A stretch of 64,000 nt of DNA from Deltaproteobacteria bacterium (GCA_021372695.1 JAJFTY010000079.1:1-64000), one strand, 5' to 3'. Counted from the stretch's first letter, positions 50,595 through 59,793 are shown. The notes: generated by a model from the letters alone, not told the origin. Made by a program: numbers and translations.

Positions 50595-51965
50595 CTATTT
50601 CGGCAGGAACTCCCCGTCCGCGATCTTCAGCTTCTGCATCATGCGCCACAGGGTCGTCCTGTTGATGCCGAGGATGGCCGAGGCCTTGGCCTTGTTCCCT
50701 TCTGTGGCGCGGAGCACGTCGACAATGTGGTTTCGCCCGACCTGCTCCAGCGATCCGTCGGCCTCGCATGCCGCCGGGTCCTCCGGAGGCGGATGGTGGA
50801 CATGGCGGGGGAGATTTGCGGGGGTGATTTCATTTCCCTCTGCCAGGAGCACGGCGCGCTCGATCACATTTTCCAGTTCCCGGACGTTCCCGGGCCAGGG
50901 AGCGGACTCGAGCAGCGCCAGCGCCTCCGGGGAGAGGCTGTGGAGCGGTTTGCCGTTTTCCGCCGCGTATTTGTCGAGAAAATGGCGGGCCAGCACGCCG
51001 ATGTCCTCCCGACGCTCCCGAAGCGGCGGCAGATCGACGGCCACCACGTTGATCCGGTAATAGAGGTCCTCACGGAATTTCCCCTCCCGGACCAGCTGAT
51101 CGAGATTCCGGTTCGTGGCGGCGATGACCCGGACGGACACCTTCCTGCGCTCTGCGGAGCCGACCGGCTGGATCTCGCCATCCTCCAGGACCCTTAGGAA
51201 GACCTGCTGCAGCCCCGGGCCCATCTCCCCGATCTCGTCGAGGAAAATGGTGCCCCCTTCGGCCATCTCGAAAATGCCACGCCTGTCCCGCAGAGCCCCC
51301 GTGAAAGAGCCCTTCACGTGGCCGAAGAGTTCGCTTCCGGCGAGGTTTTCGGTCAGGGCCGCGCAATTGAGGGGGATGAACGGATTGGCCGCGCGCACGC
51401 TGTTGAAGTGGATGGCCCTGGCGACCAGCTCCTTGCCGGTGCCGGTTTCACCCCGGACCAGCACCGTGGTTCTGGAGTCCTTGATCCGGTCGATCATCCG
51501 GTAGACGGCGACCATCGCCTCGCTGCTGCCGATCATGTTTTCGAACCGGTACTTCTTGCGCAGCTGGCTCTCCAGAAGGGCATTGCGCGCCGACAGTGCC
51601 TGTTTTTCAAGGGTCTTTTTCACGACCAGGCGGATGTGGTCGATGTTGAAGGGTTTGGTGATGTAATCCTCGGCCCCCGATTTCATGGCCGCCACCGCCG
51701 AGTCGACGGTGCCATAGGCGGTGATGACGATCACGCCGACATCGGGCCGGTACCCTTTGGCTGCCCGCAGAACATCCATGCCGTCCATCCCCGGAAGCTT
51801 CAGGTCGGATATGATCAGCTCGAAGTCCGCCGTCTTGAGCTTCTCCAGCGCCCCCTCGCCCGTGTCGACGGCGTCGACCGCGTAGCCCTCCTTGCGCATG
51901 ATGTATTGCAGCGCCTCCCTCATTTTCGGATCGTCTTCCACGATCAGAATCCGGTACCCCTGCAT
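50595..51965 (-). CDS. NtrC-family sigma-54-dependent response regulator
   Basis: 456 aa. Receiver with acidic pair VEDD, Asp in LIISDLKLPGMDG and Lys in DYITKPF; AAA+ with GETGTGKELVARAI, loop GSFTGA (a Ser variant of GAFTGA), GGTIFLDEIGEM; Fis-type HTH with KASAILGINRTTLWRMM. Co-transcribed with the kinase gene (4-base gap). Its probable target is the HEAT-pnt sigma-54 promoter next door. Start 51965 gives the normal receiver N-terminus. Confidence 0.95.
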   Translation of the reverse strand: MQGYRILIVEDDPKMREALQYIMRKEGYAVDAVDTGEGALEKLKTADFELIISDLKLPGMDGMDVLRAAKGYRPDVGVIVITAYGTVDSAVAAMKSGAEDYITKPFNIDHIRLVVKKTLEKQALSARNALLESQLRKKYRFENMIGSSEAMVAVYRMIDRIKDSRTTVLVRGETGTGKELVARAIHFNSVRAANPFIPLNCAALTENLAGSELFGHVKGSFTGALRDRRGIFEMAEGGTIFLDEIGEMGPGLQQVFLRVLEDGEIQPVGSAERRKVSVRVIAATNRNLDQLVREGKFREDLYYRINVVAVDLPPLRERREDIGVLARHFLDKYAAENGKPLHSLSPEALALLESAPWPGNVRELENVIERAVLLAEGNEITPANLPRHVHHPPPEDPAACEADGSLEQVGRNHIVDVLRATEGNKAKASAILGINRTTLWRMMQKLKIADGEFLPK

Positions 51966-51969
51966 GCAA

Positions 51970-53649
51970 TCACCCCCTGACCGCGCCGTCGAGGTCGACG
52001 GGCAGCTCCACCGTGAAGATCGTCTCTCCCCGCCCCGCCACATCCCCCTGAGTGCTGATCACTTTCATCGCGCCTCCCAGCCTCTTGGCCATCTCATGGC
52101 TGACGAAAAGCCCCAGACCCGTACCTTCGCCCGGGGACTTCGTCGTGAAGAAGGGGTCGAAGACCTGCCCCAACAGATGGGACGGTATCCCCTGTCCCGT
52201 ATCGGCAACGTCGATCCGGACCTTCTCCAGAACGGACATGTACCGGGCAGTCAGTTTCAGCGTTCCGCCCTGCGGCATGGCGTCGATCGCGTTGGCGACG
52301 AGGTTGGTCAGGATCTCCTGCACGACGCCGGTTTCGGCCCTGACCCTCGGCATAGACGGCTCTATGTCACTGACGATATTTATCTTCCTGGAATCGCAAT
52401 GCGGCCCGACCAGGTTCAGCAATTTTTCGAAGGTCTCGGCGATGTTCGTCGTTTCCGCTCCGCTTTGCGTGTGACGCGTGTAGGCGAGCAGGTTTTTCAC
52501 GACGAGGCTGCCGTGTTTGATGACCTCTTCGATCGTGGCGAGCCTCTTGCGGATCAGTTCCCTGTCGTTCTCCTCCAGCTCTTCCTGGATCATCTGCGTG
52601 TACAGCAGGGCGTCGGCCAGGGGGGTGTTGAGTTCGTGAGCCAGCCCCGCGGAAAGAAGCCCGAGCGCCGCGAGCTTGTCCTTCCGGGTGACCTGGAACT
52701 CGAGCTCCTTCTCCCGCCGGTACGTCATCCTCAGTCGGTTGACCAGAAGGGTGGCGATCCCGTAGGCCAGACCGAAGACGGCCAGGATGGTGACGGTCAC
52801 GTAGACGAATGTGAATTTTCGGAATCGGTAAAGCTCCAGGAGTGCCTCGTCGCGGTCCTGCTCGGCGATGACGTACCAGTTGAAATCGGGGATTCTCCGG
52901 TAGGCGTGCAAAACATTTTTCCCCCGGTAGTCGATCGGCTCGTCGATCCCCGCGACCCGGTTCCCCGTTCTCTGCAGCGAAAGAGGAATCCTGTCTTTGA
53001 GGACCTCGACGCCGAAGCGGGACGAGGAGATGAAATAACCCTCTTGGTTGACCAGGTAAACCTCGCCCGTTTTTTCGATGACCGTGTTCAAGGCTTCCGT
53101 GGCCTGGCGAAAATCGATGACGGCAAAGAGGGTGGCCACCGGCCTCCCGTCGGAATCTGAAACGGGCGTGGACATCACAATGACCGGGATCCGCGTGCCG
53201 TCAACGGCGAGGAGAAAAACGTCGCCTACCGCCTCCCCGCGATCGGAAAGCCTGATGTCGGCTCTATGACCGATCAGCTCCTCCGCACGAATCCCGGGCT
53301 TCAATCCCCGGAAGGTAATTCGCCCCCTGGTGTCGACGACGAAGAAATCGATATAGGCCCGGTAGCTTTCCTTCATCCTGGCGAAGTGGCGCTTCAAGGC
53401 GGCATCCGAACCGATGTCGCCCGCGGGGACGGCGTGGGACAGCATCTGGATGTCGTTGCGACGTTCGAGAATGAAACGGGACATCTCATCGGCGCTCTTT
53501 GCCGACAGGCCCAGCAGGTGGGCGGAGACCTTTTCCTTGATAAGCCGTTCCCCGTCTGTCTCGACCAGATACACCAGTCCGGACAGGGGAATCATCGCCA
53601 CCAGCAGGAAGGCGGCGATCAGGGATAATTTGAGTCTTTCGAACCGCAC
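51970..53649 (-). CDS. Sensor histidine kinase with dCache-type periplasmic sensor
   Basis: 559 aa. Membrane helix ~10-30, a periplasmic double-Cache-like sensor (~35-280, with YIDFFVVDTRGRITFRG and EVYLVNQEGYFISSS), second membrane helix ~285-310, HisKA with GLLSAGLAHELNTPLAD, HATPase_c with NLVANAIDAM and GTGLGLFVSHEM. Pairs with the regulator 4 bases downstream. dCache sensors often bind carboxylates or amino acids (family knowledge); the ligand here is unknown. Confidence 0.93.
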   Translation of the reverse strand: MRFERLKLSLIAAFLLVAMIPLSGLVYLVETDGERLIKEKVSAHLLGLSAKSADEMSRFILERRNDIQMLSHAVPAGDIGSDAALKRHFARMKESYRAYIDFFVVDTRGRITFRGLKPGIRAEELIGHRADIRLSDRGEAVGDVFLLAVDGTRIPVIVMSTPVSDSDGRPVATLFAVIDFRQATEALNTVIEKTGEVYLVNQEGYFISSSRFGVEVLKDRIPLSLQRTGNRVAGIDEPIDYRGKNVLHAYRRIPDFNWYVIAEQDRDEALLELYRFRKFTFVYVTVTILAVFGLAYGIATLLVNRLRMTYRREKELEFQVTRKDKLAALGLLSAGLAHELNTPLADALLYTQMIQEELEENDRELIRKRLATIEEVIKHGSLVVKNLLAYTRHTQSGAETTNIAETFEKLLNLVGPHCDSRKINIVSDIEPSMPRVRAETGVVQEILTNLVANAIDAMPQGGTLKLTARYMSVLEKVRIDVADTGQGIPSHLLGQVFDPFFTTKSPGEGTGLGLFVSHEMAKRLGGAMKVISTQGDVAGRGETIFTVELPVDLDGAVRG

Positions 53650-53986
53650 GGGACGGCCGCCCCTTTCTCCTCGAAATGTGTCAGTTGCAGAGTAAACGTC
53701 CTTTGCAGCTTACACGGAATTCGAATTTTCACAACCCCGGCGGGGACTGGCGGGGATGCCTCAGGGCGGATCCCGCCCAACGGTGTGCGGTTGACGTGGC
53801 TGTCTCGAGAGCTCCCCCGGATGGGCTGACCCTCTCTCTGCCTCTTCCGGGTGATCCGCTCGAGGCGCCGACGGCGGAGGACGGATCGGGCAACTGCACG
53901 AATGCGATCCAGCCCGCCAGCGTGACCCAGACGAGCCGGACATGGAGCAGCGGCAAAAGCTGGAGGACATGGTCATGCGGAAGTGC
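53650..53986. other. Intergenic stretch without a supported gene
   Basis: 337 bases between the kinase gene and the HAD gene, both on the minus strand. Short open frames occur on both strands (for example minus-strand 53729-53956, with a hydrophobic start) but none has a ribosome site or recognisable product. An AT-richer patch at 53690-53735 could hold the promoter of the kinase-regulator pair, but no box is convincing. Confidence 0.5.
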
Positions 53987-54760
53987 CTACAGCAACCCCT
54001 CGATTCCGGCGATGGTGTCGAAGACGTAGTCCGGCTTGATGGGAGAGGCTTCCAGAGTCTTTCGATCGGTGACGCCAGACATGACCAGGGCCGCCTTCAT
54101 CCCCGACTCCAGAGCCATACGGATGTCCGTTTCGAGCCGGTCGCCCGCGAGAAGGCATTCCCCGGCTTTAAGCCCCATCACCTCCAGGGCCACCTGCACG
54201 GTGATGGGCGAGGGCTTGCCGACGATCACCTCCACCTTTTTGAGCGTCGTCGCCTCGAGGGCGGCGATAACCCCCGCGCAGTCCGGAAGCTCCCCACCCT
54301 CCACGGGGCAGGTCCGGTCGGGGTTGGTGGCGATGAAGTGGGCCCCTTTTTTGATCGCCTGGAAGGCGATGTTGAGCTTCCGGTAGTCGAAGGTCCGGTC
54401 GAAGGCGGCGACGACGTAATCGATCTCCCCCGGCTCCTCGGTCAGGCGGAAACCGGCGCGGGCCATCTCCGCCACGAACGGCAGCTCGCCCATGACGAAG
54501 ATCTTCGCATCCGGCGCCCTCTTTTGCAGATAGCGGATCAGGACGAAAGTGGAGTTCACCACCTCTGCGGACTTCGTGGGAACGCCCAGGCGCGTGAGCT
54601 TCGCCGCGTAGTCCTCACGGGTGTAGAGCGGCTTGTTGGAGAGGAAGACGACCCTTTTGTCCGCCTCCCGCAGCAGGCAAATAGTTCTCTCGGCGCCGGG
54701 AAGCAAACGCTCGCCGAGGTAGACGGTCCCGTCCAGATCGAAGATGAACCCCTTGAACAT
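53987..54760 (-). CDS. HAD-IIA family phosphatase (NagD/glycerol-phosphate phosphatase-like)
   Basis: 257 aa. Motif I IFDLDGTVYLGE (residues ~6-17), motif II FLSNKP, the HAD-IIA cap, the Lys of VGKPSP and motif III GDRLETDIRMALESG. Family members dephosphorylate small metabolites such as glycerol 3-phosphate or UMP. The ATG at 54760 shares one base with the permease stop, so it is translationally coupled to the ABC importer. This hints that the importer carries a phosphorylated compound that is then dephosphorylated; inference only. Confidence 0.9.
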   Translation of the reverse strand: MFKGFIFDLDGTVYLGERLLPGAERTICLLREADKRVVFLSNKPLYTREDYAAKLTRLGVPTKSAEVVNSTFVLIRYLQKRAPDAKIFVMGELPFVAEMARAGFRLTEEPGEIDYVVAAFDRTFDYRKLNIAFQAIKKGAHFIATNPDRTCPVEGGELPDCAGVIAALEATTLKKVEVIVGKPSPITVQVALEVMGLKAGECLLAGDRLETDIRMALESGMKAALVMSGVTDRKTLEASPIKPDYVFDTIAGIEGLL

Positions 54761-56472
54761 CAGCCGAAGACGCCTCCCATCTTGGAGCCGGCCATCCGGT
54801 TGATGATGAAGAGACAGGCGGCACCGAGGATGATCAGGATGACGCCGAGGGCGGCAGCCTCGTTGACGGAACCTCCGATGTAGAAGTTGAAGATGCCCAC
54901 CGTCATCATCTCATGGCCCGGAATCACCAGAAGCAACGTGGCCGAGGCCTCCTGAAGGGCCAGGATGAAGGAGTAGAGCGACCCCACCAGGACCCCCTTC
55001 CAGATCAGGGGAAGCGTGACATCCTTGAAGGTCCTGGGTTTGGTCGCGCCGACGCTCTCGGCCGCCTCCTCGAAGGAGCGGTGGACGATCAAGAGCGAGG
55101 CGAAGGTCCCCCGCACCGTGTACGGCAACCGCCGGACCGCGAGCACGATGGGGATGATGATCCACATGCCGATCAGGGCCGTGGTCATGAAGGGGGCCGG
55201 ATCCCGGAAGGCCCGCATGTAGGCGATGCCGATGCCGGTCCCCGGCAGGGCCAGGATCAGCGTGGTCAGCGAGTCGAGGATCCCCCGCCCCGGAAGTTTC
55301 GTCCGGGCCATCACCCAGGCGACGGGCACCCCCACGGCGATGCAGATCACGACCGATATCCCCGAAAAGAGCAGGGAGTTGATGATGAATTTGGGTGTCT
55401 CGAAGGCCACCCGTTCGAAATACTGCAGCGTGTATTTCACCGGGAAGGGAGTCAGGGCCCACCCCTTGCCCAATGAATCCAAAGCCAACCCCAGGTAGGG
55501 GATGAAGGCCAGAAGCAGGATGAACGACAGGAAAGAGACCGCGCCCACCTGAGCCAGGGGGGAGAGTTTCCTGCGCTCGATCACCGAATAGGAGAGCGAG
55601 CTGTAATCCTTGATCGAGACGTACTTCTTGGCGATGATCAAAAACAGGATCGCCAGGATCACCATGATGGCCGAAATCACGATCCCCATCTTGAAGAGCC
55701 GCCGGTCCACGAACTGGACGATGTTCAGGTAGGCCTGGGAGGCCAGCAGGTCCGAGATCCCCACCACCAGCGGCGTGGCGAAATCGGCGAAGGTCCAGAT
55801 GAAGACCAGCAATGCCCCGGAAACATAGCCGGGGGTGGTCAGCGGAAAGGTGATGTCCCAGAACTTGCGGAGTCCCCGGGAGCCGACGCTCTCGGCCGCC
55901 TCATCGAGCGACGGCGAGATCTTGCCCATGGCGTCGACGATGGAGAGGGTCATCAGGGGGAAAAGGTGCAGCGTCTCCACCAGGAGCACCCCGTGCAGGC
56001 CGTACATGAAGTTGACCGGTTGGGTGAAGCCGAAATAGTCCTGGAGGATGATGTTGACGGTCCCCGCCCGGCCCATGATGAAGACGAATCCCATGACGCC
56101 GACCAGGGGGGGCATGATCATCGGGATGATCGTCAGATAGGAGAAGAGGCCGCGGCCGAAAAAGTCGTAACGGAGCAAGAGAAATGCTATGGCGATGCCG
56201 ATGATCGAGGTCGTGATCACGGTAGCCACGCCCAGGATCAGGGAGTTGAACAGGGACTTCAGGTAGAAGGCGTCCGTGAAGAAATCCTGGAAATTGGCGA
56301 TGGTGAACACCCCGGCCTCGGTGGTGAAGCTGTCGTAGAAGAGCCGGATCAAAGGGTAGATCAGAAAGACGATGAAAAAGGCCCAGATAAGACCGTAACT
56401 TAAAAAGCCGCTGGGCTTCACCTCCGACCAGACGCCGGGCTTGGGCAGGGCAACGCTGTTTTCTGAGTTCAC
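54760..56472 (-). CDS. ABC transporter permease, fused two-domain type (FbpB/AfuB-like)
   Basis: 570 aa with two permease domains in tandem, each with about six helices and an EAA loop: first DEAAESVGSRGLRKFWDITFP by segment, second EEAAESVGATKPRTFKDVTLP by segment. This double architecture is seen in FbpB-type ferric, AfuB-type sugar-phosphate and PhnV/aminoethylphosphonate importers. Partner ATPase is 20 bases upstream in the operon and the binding protein further up at 57765. Confidence 0.94.
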   Translation of the reverse strand: MNSENSVALPKPGVWSEVKPSGFLSYGLIWAFFIVFLIYPLIRLFYDSFTTEAGVFTIANFQDFFTDAFYLKSLFNSLILGVATVITTSIIGIAIAFLLLRYDFFGRGLFSYLTIIPMIMPPLVGVMGFVFIMGRAGTVNIILQDYFGFTQPVNFMYGLHGVLLVETLHLFPLMTLSIVDAMGKISPSLDEAAESVGSRGLRKFWDITFPLTTPGYVSGALLVFIWTFADFATPLVVGISDLLASQAYLNIVQFVDRRLFKMGIVISAIMVILAILFLIIAKKYVSIKDYSSLSYSVIERRKLSPLAQVGAVSFLSFILLLAFIPYLGLALDSLGKGWALTPFPVKYTLQYFERVAFETPKFIINSLLFSGISVVICIAVGVPVAWVMARTKLPGRGILDSLTTLILALPGTGIGIAYMRAFRDPAPFMTTALIGMWIIIPIVLAVRRLPYTVRGTFASLLIVHRSFEEAAESVGATKPRTFKDVTLPLIWKGVLVGSLYSFILALQEASATLLLVIPGHEMMTVGIFNFYIGGSVNEAAALGVILIILGAACLFIINRMAGSKMGGVFG

Positions 56473-56492
56473 GTGGTCGTTCCTCTCTTCTC

Positions 56493-57575
56493 CTAAGCGG
56501 GAATCCCCAAGGTGATCTGGATGGGAAAGCAGACATGCACCTTCTCGCCGATGGGGAAGGGCTGCTGGTTCCAGGGATTCTGCACGTCGACCTTGAAGAT
56601 GGTCTCCGGAGCCAGTTCGATGTCGTAGCGGATGGCGTTGCCGATGTAGGAGGCAAAGCTGACTGTCCCTTCGATCAGGTTCATCTCTGCGCCGATGTTA
56701 TCGCCGGAGTTGCAGAGGGTGGCGACTTCGGGGCGGACGGTCACCTTGCAGGTTTCCCCCGTCTTGAACCGGGCTTCGAAGGTGCATTTGATGAGGCCGA
56801 AACGGGTTTCGACGGCCATCCATCCCTTCGACTCCTGGATCTCCTTCACGGTTCCGTCGACCATGTTGTTGATACCGATGAAATCGGCCACGAACGGGTT
56901 TTCCGGCCTCTGGTAGAGGTCCCGGGGGGAGCCGAGTTGCTGGATCTTCCCGTGGTCGAGGACGGCGATGCGGTCCGAGAGGGTCAAGGCCTCCTCCTGG
57001 TCGTGGGTCACGTAGATGGCAGTGATGGCCAGGTCCTTCTGGAGCTTCCGGATCTCGGCGCGCACCTGCTGGCGGATCTTGGCGTCCAGGTTGGAGAGGG
57101 GCTCGTCCAGGAGAAGCACGTCCGGATTGAGGACCAGGGCGCGGGCGAGAGCGACGCGCTGCTGCTGACCGCCCGAGAGCTGTCCCGGATACCGCTTTTC
57201 GAGGCCCGTCAGGTTGACCAGCGACAGGGCGTGGTTGACCTTCCCGGGAACGTCGCCGGAGGCTATTTTCTTGATCTTGAGGCCGTAGGCCACATTGTCG
57301 AAGATGGTCATGTGCGGCCAGAGGGCGTAGTTCTGAAAGACCATGCCGATGTTTCGTTCATAGGGGGGCATCCCCGAGACTTCACGATCGCCGAAATAGA
57401 TCTCTCCGTGATCGGGTTTGTGAAAACCGCCGATGAGACGCAGGATCGTCGTCTTGCCGCAACCCGAAGGCCCCAGGAGCGTGAAGAGCTCGCCGTCCTG
57501 GATGTCCAGGGAGACGTGGCTCACCGCCTCCAGGGCGCCGAATCGTTTCACCATGTCTTTCAATTGAATATTCAT
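56493..57575 (-). CDS. ABC transporter ATP-binding protein (FbpC/PotA-like)
   Basis: 360 aa. Walker [10 protein letters not shown] near 36-44, Q-loop MVFQNYALWPH, signature LSGGQQQR, Walker [14 protein letters not shown]-loop YVTHDQEE, and a C-terminal TOBE-type domain. Start at 57575 gives the usual MNIQLKDMVKRFG; an in-frame extension to 57701 runs through the hairpin region and is rejected. Close relative in plan to the ATPase at 85, but clearly a separate system. Confidence 0.94.
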   Translation of the reverse strand: MNIQLKDMVKRFGALEAVSHVSLDIQDGELFTLLGPSGCGKTTILRLIGGFHKPDHGEIYFGDREVSGMPPYERNIGMVFQNYALWPHMTIFDNVAYGLKIKKIASGDVPGKVNHALSLVNLTGLEKRYPGQLSGGQQQRVALARALVLNPDVLLLDEPLSNLDAKIRQQVRAEIRKLQKDLAITAIYVTHDQEEALTLSDRIAVLDHGKIQQLGSPRDLYQRPENPFVADFIGINNMVDGTVKEIQESKGWMAVETRFGLIKCTFEARFKTGETCKVTVRPEVATLCNSGDNIGAEMNLIEGTVSFASYIGNAIRYDIELAPETIFKVDVQNPWNQQPFPIGEKVHVCFPIQITLGIPA

Positions 57576-57704
57576 CGTCTTATCCCATCCGACCTTTTGT
57601 CCAATCGCGCCGACCCCTCCCGCAAAAAACGGGAACCCGTGAATCCGTGTCCCATCGCCTCCTCCGTCGGCCGCAGCCCAGTTCCCGCCGCAGCCGTTCA
57701 CTCG

Positions 57705-57733
57705 CCCCGGAGGGTCAAGAGCCCTCCGGGGCG
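57705..57733 (-). terminator. Strong hairpin between binding-protein and ATPase genes
   Basis: Perfect 11-base arms GCCCCGGAGGG (57705-57715) and CCCTCCGGGGC (57723-57733), 7-base loop. In importer operons such a hairpin after the binding-protein gene usually reduces read-through so that the binding protein is made in excess. Confidence 0.65.
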
Positions 57734-57764
57734 GGCGGACAGCATGAGGTTTATCGAAAAAAAA

Positions 57765-58889
57765 CTATTTTTTGATCAGTTCCTTGTGCTTCTCTGCGAT
57801 CTCCTTGCGGAAGTAGGCGTTGACCTCTTCGTTCCGCTTCTTCTCACCCGCGACCTTGGGATCGTAGACGTTGCCGACCTGGATGTCATAGAAGGAGCGG
57901 ATGCCGGCCGTGAACTCGACGGCCTTCTCCGCGGGGGAGTTGGGGGCACCTTTCACCTTGTATTTGGAGGTGATGGGGTAGAGGCCGCGCTCCATGAAGA
58001 TCCGCTGTCCTTCCTCGGTCAGCAGGAACTCGATGAAGGCGTGGGCGGCCTTTGGATGGGGGGCGCCCTTGAGGACCGCCATCGGTTCGGGGGTCACATA
58101 GGCATTCTTGGGGTAGACGAACATCACGTCATAACCGCCCAGGACTTCGGCAAAGGCCATGTAGCTGGGGACGGCCACGCCGACGGCGAACTCACCCTTG
58201 GCCACGACGGAAGGCACGTCGCGGGAGCGGGCCGTGAAGATTCCCGTGTTGGTGGCCAGTTTTTCCAGCCAGTCCCATCCCTTTTCCCAGCCGTACATGG
58301 CGAGGATCACTTCGTAGCTTGCATGGCTCGAGCTGGAGCGGTCCGGCGTGCACTGCGCGATCTGGCCCTTCAGTTTGGGATTGAGCAGATCGTTCCAGTC
58401 CTTGAGCTCGACGCCGAGCCGTTTGAGCAGTTTGGGTTGGTAGATCAGGCCGTAGGGTTCCAGTGTCGTTCCCACCCAGAATCCCTTGGGATCCTTCAGC
58501 GGAAGCCCGACGGGCTTGCCGATCGTCGCCGGAATCTCATCCCACATTGCCTTGGGGATGGTCACCTTGTCGAGAAGGCCCTGCTCGGCCAGGAGGTCGA
58601 ACAGCGTTCCCTCGCCGCCCCAGAAAACGTCGGCCTGCGGCTTTCCCTTCCACTCGACGATCTGGCCGTAGGCGACCGGCGTGCCCTGCGGCATCGCACT
58701 GGTTTTGAGATCCACATTGTACTTCTTCTTCGCGAAGGCCGCGAAGGCCTTCAGGGCCGGATCATGGACATCCTTGGAGACCGGGGTGATGAGATAGAAC
58801 TCGTTCTCGATCGCCTGGGAGAACCCGACCCCCGTCAGACAGAAGAAACCCATGACCGCCAGGGCAATGACCACTGCAAAACGTTTCAT
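57765..58889 (-). CDS. ABC transporter substrate-binding protein (ferric/phosphonate/sugar-phosphate type)
   Basis: 374 aa with a signal peptide (1-~25, ALAVMGFFCLTGVGFS). Family 1/FbpA-type extracellular binding protein: WKGKPQADVFWGGEGTLFDLLAEQG (by segment), GTTLEPYGLIYQPKLLKRLG and HPKAAHAFIEFLLTEEGQ. The metal-ligand Tyr pair of true ferric-binding proteins is not evident (YDVMFVYPK only), and the coupled HAD phosphatase argues for a phosphorylated organic ligand. First gene of the operon. Confidence 0.9.
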   Translation of the reverse strand: MKRFAVVIALAVMGFFCLTGVGFSQAIENEFYLITPVSKDVHDPALKAFAAFAKKKYNVDLKTSAMPQGTPVAYGQIVEWKGKPQADVFWGGEGTLFDLLAEQGLLDKVTIPKAMWDEIPATIGKPVGLPLKDPKGFWVGTTLEPYGLIYQPKLLKRLGVELKDWNDLLNPKLKGQIAQCTPDRSSSSHASYEVILAMYGWEKGWDWLEKLATNTGIFTARSRDVPSVVAKGEFAVGVAVPSYMAFAEVLGGYDVMFVYPKNAYVTPEPMAVLKGAPHPKAAHAFIEFLLTEEGQRIFMERGLYPITSKYKVKGAPNSPAEKAVEFTAGIRSFYDIQVGNVYDPKVAGEKKRNEEVNAYFRKEIAEKHKELIKK

Positions 58890-58946
58890 GATGTCTACCT
58901 CCTGATTTATGGTTGCTGCCTGAGAACCTCTCGAACAATCGCTTTG

Positions 58947-58981
58947 CCCGCCGGGGTTATGTGGCTTTCATCCCCGGCGGG
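58947..58981 (-). promoter_or_regulatory. Hairpin in the leader of the binding-protein gene
   Basis: Perfect 10-base arms CCCGCCGGGG (58947-58956) and CCCCGGCGGG (58972-58981), 15-base loop, about 60 bases before the start codon on the minus strand. Could be an operator, an attenuator or a leader structure; no riboswitch class was recognised. Confidence 0.4.
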
Positions 58982-59018
58982 GAAGAAAAATGGAAACACC
59001 CTTAGCCTGATCGGCGCA

Positions 59019-59047
59019 AACTAACCCCAAAAAAGAGAGATTGTCAA
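59019..59047 (-). promoter_or_regulatory. Possible sigma-70 promoter of the ABC importer operon
   Basis: Minus strand TTGACA (59047-59042), spacer 17, TTAGTT (59024-59019). Perfect -35, poor -10. It would start a ~120-base leader containing the 58947 hairpin. Confidence 0.3.
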
Positions 59048-59125
59048 GTCAAACAGGCAGCAGCGGCAATCCCGTCGTCGAGGAACTCGTCATGGAACCG
59101 ACATCGGGTCGTCGGGAAAGCGTCG

Positions 59126-59242
59126 ATGGAGGCGCATCTGCCCAGACTTGGGCGGAGCGTCAAAACAGAGGTGGAAGGGAATTTCATCGAGTTTGTCGAG
59201 TATCCCGACATCGCTTCCTACAGGCCCGATCGTGTAAAATGA
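59126..59242 (+). pseudogene. Possible gene remnant upstream of the stress-protein gene
   Basis: A 38-codon frame ending TGA at 59242 reads like the C-terminus of a normal protein (KTEVEGNFIEFVEYPDIA...) and is followed 11 bases later by a terminator-like hairpin (59254). No ribosome site precedes it and no family is recognised. Either a small gene or a decayed 3' end. Confidence 0.3.
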
Positions 59243-59253
59243 TTTGGACCATC

Positions 59254-59285
59254 GCCGCGGCGGCCGTTTTCCCGACCGCCGCGGC
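59254..59285 (+). terminator. GC-rich hairpin
   Basis: Perfect 10-base arms GCCGCGGCGG (59254-59263) and CCGCCGCGGC (59276-59285), 12-base loop. No T-run follows. It insulates the stress-protein promoter at 59324. Confidence 0.5.
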
Positions 59286-59323
59286 AAGCCGCATCTCTAC
59301 TTCCGTTGCCGATGGTGACGCTA

Positions 59324-59352
59324 TTTACATTCGCCATGTGGTCTACTATAAT
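59324..59352 (+). promoter_or_regulatory. Sigma-70 promoter of the universal stress protein gene
   Basis: TTTACA at 59324-59329, spacer 17, TATAAT at 59347-59352: five of six and six of six consensus matches. The start codon is 49 bases on at 59401. The best housekeeping-type promoter seen in the window. Confidence 0.75.
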
Positions 59353-59400
59353 TCTGAGCCACGCCTGCATGGTTTAATCCATGACGAAAGGAGATCGGAA

Positions 59401-59793
59401 ATGAACATTGTTGTGGGATACGACGGATCAGACGCGGCCAACGCAGCCTTGAATGTCGCCAAGAAACACGCCAAGGCTTTCGACGGCAAAATCTACATGA
59501 TCACCTCTCTCGTGGGAGGGACTCAGGAGAAGGCGGAAGAGATCATCAAAACCCGGGACCGATTGGAAAAGGCCGCAAAATCGATCAGGCTGGAGGGCAT
59601 TCCCTGTGAGGAACACCTCCTGATCCGAGGTCTGGAACCCGGGGAGGATATCGTCAAATTCGCCGAAGATCATCAGGCCGACGAGATCGTGATCGGGGTG
59701 ATCAAGAAATCCAAAGTGCAAAAATTCCTTTTGGGCTCGAATGCACAATATGTGATCCTGCACTCACCCTGCATGGTGGTTGCCGTCAAGTAG
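59401..59793 (+). CDS. Universal stress protein (UspA family)
   Basis: 130 aa. Rossmann-like fold with NIVVGYDGSDAANAAL and the ATP-binding C-terminal pattern VIGVIKKSKVQKFLLGSNAQYVI (by segment), close to the GxxG-x9-G-S/T signature, then PCMVVAVK. Likely binds ATP. Start at 59401 follows AAAGGAGATCGGAA. In-frame sequence further upstream runs through the hairpin and promoter and is not coding. Confidence 0.92.
   Translation: MNIVVGYDGSDAANAALNVAKKHAKAFDGKIYMITSLVGGTQEKAEEIIKTRDRLEKAAKSIRLEGIPCEEHLLIRGLEPGEDIVKFAEDHQADEIVIGVIKKSKVQKFLLGSNAQYVILHSPCMVVAVK

Noticed and set aside
58947..58981. A known riboswitch in front of the binding-protein gene
   Set aside because: The long hairpin is real but its loop and flanks match no riboswitch consensus I can recall; left as an unassigned leader structure.
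59041..59400. The upstream extension of the universal stress protein frame
   Set aside because: It spans a strong hairpin and a sigma-70 promoter and has no ribosome site; the start at 59401 with AAAGGAG is clear.
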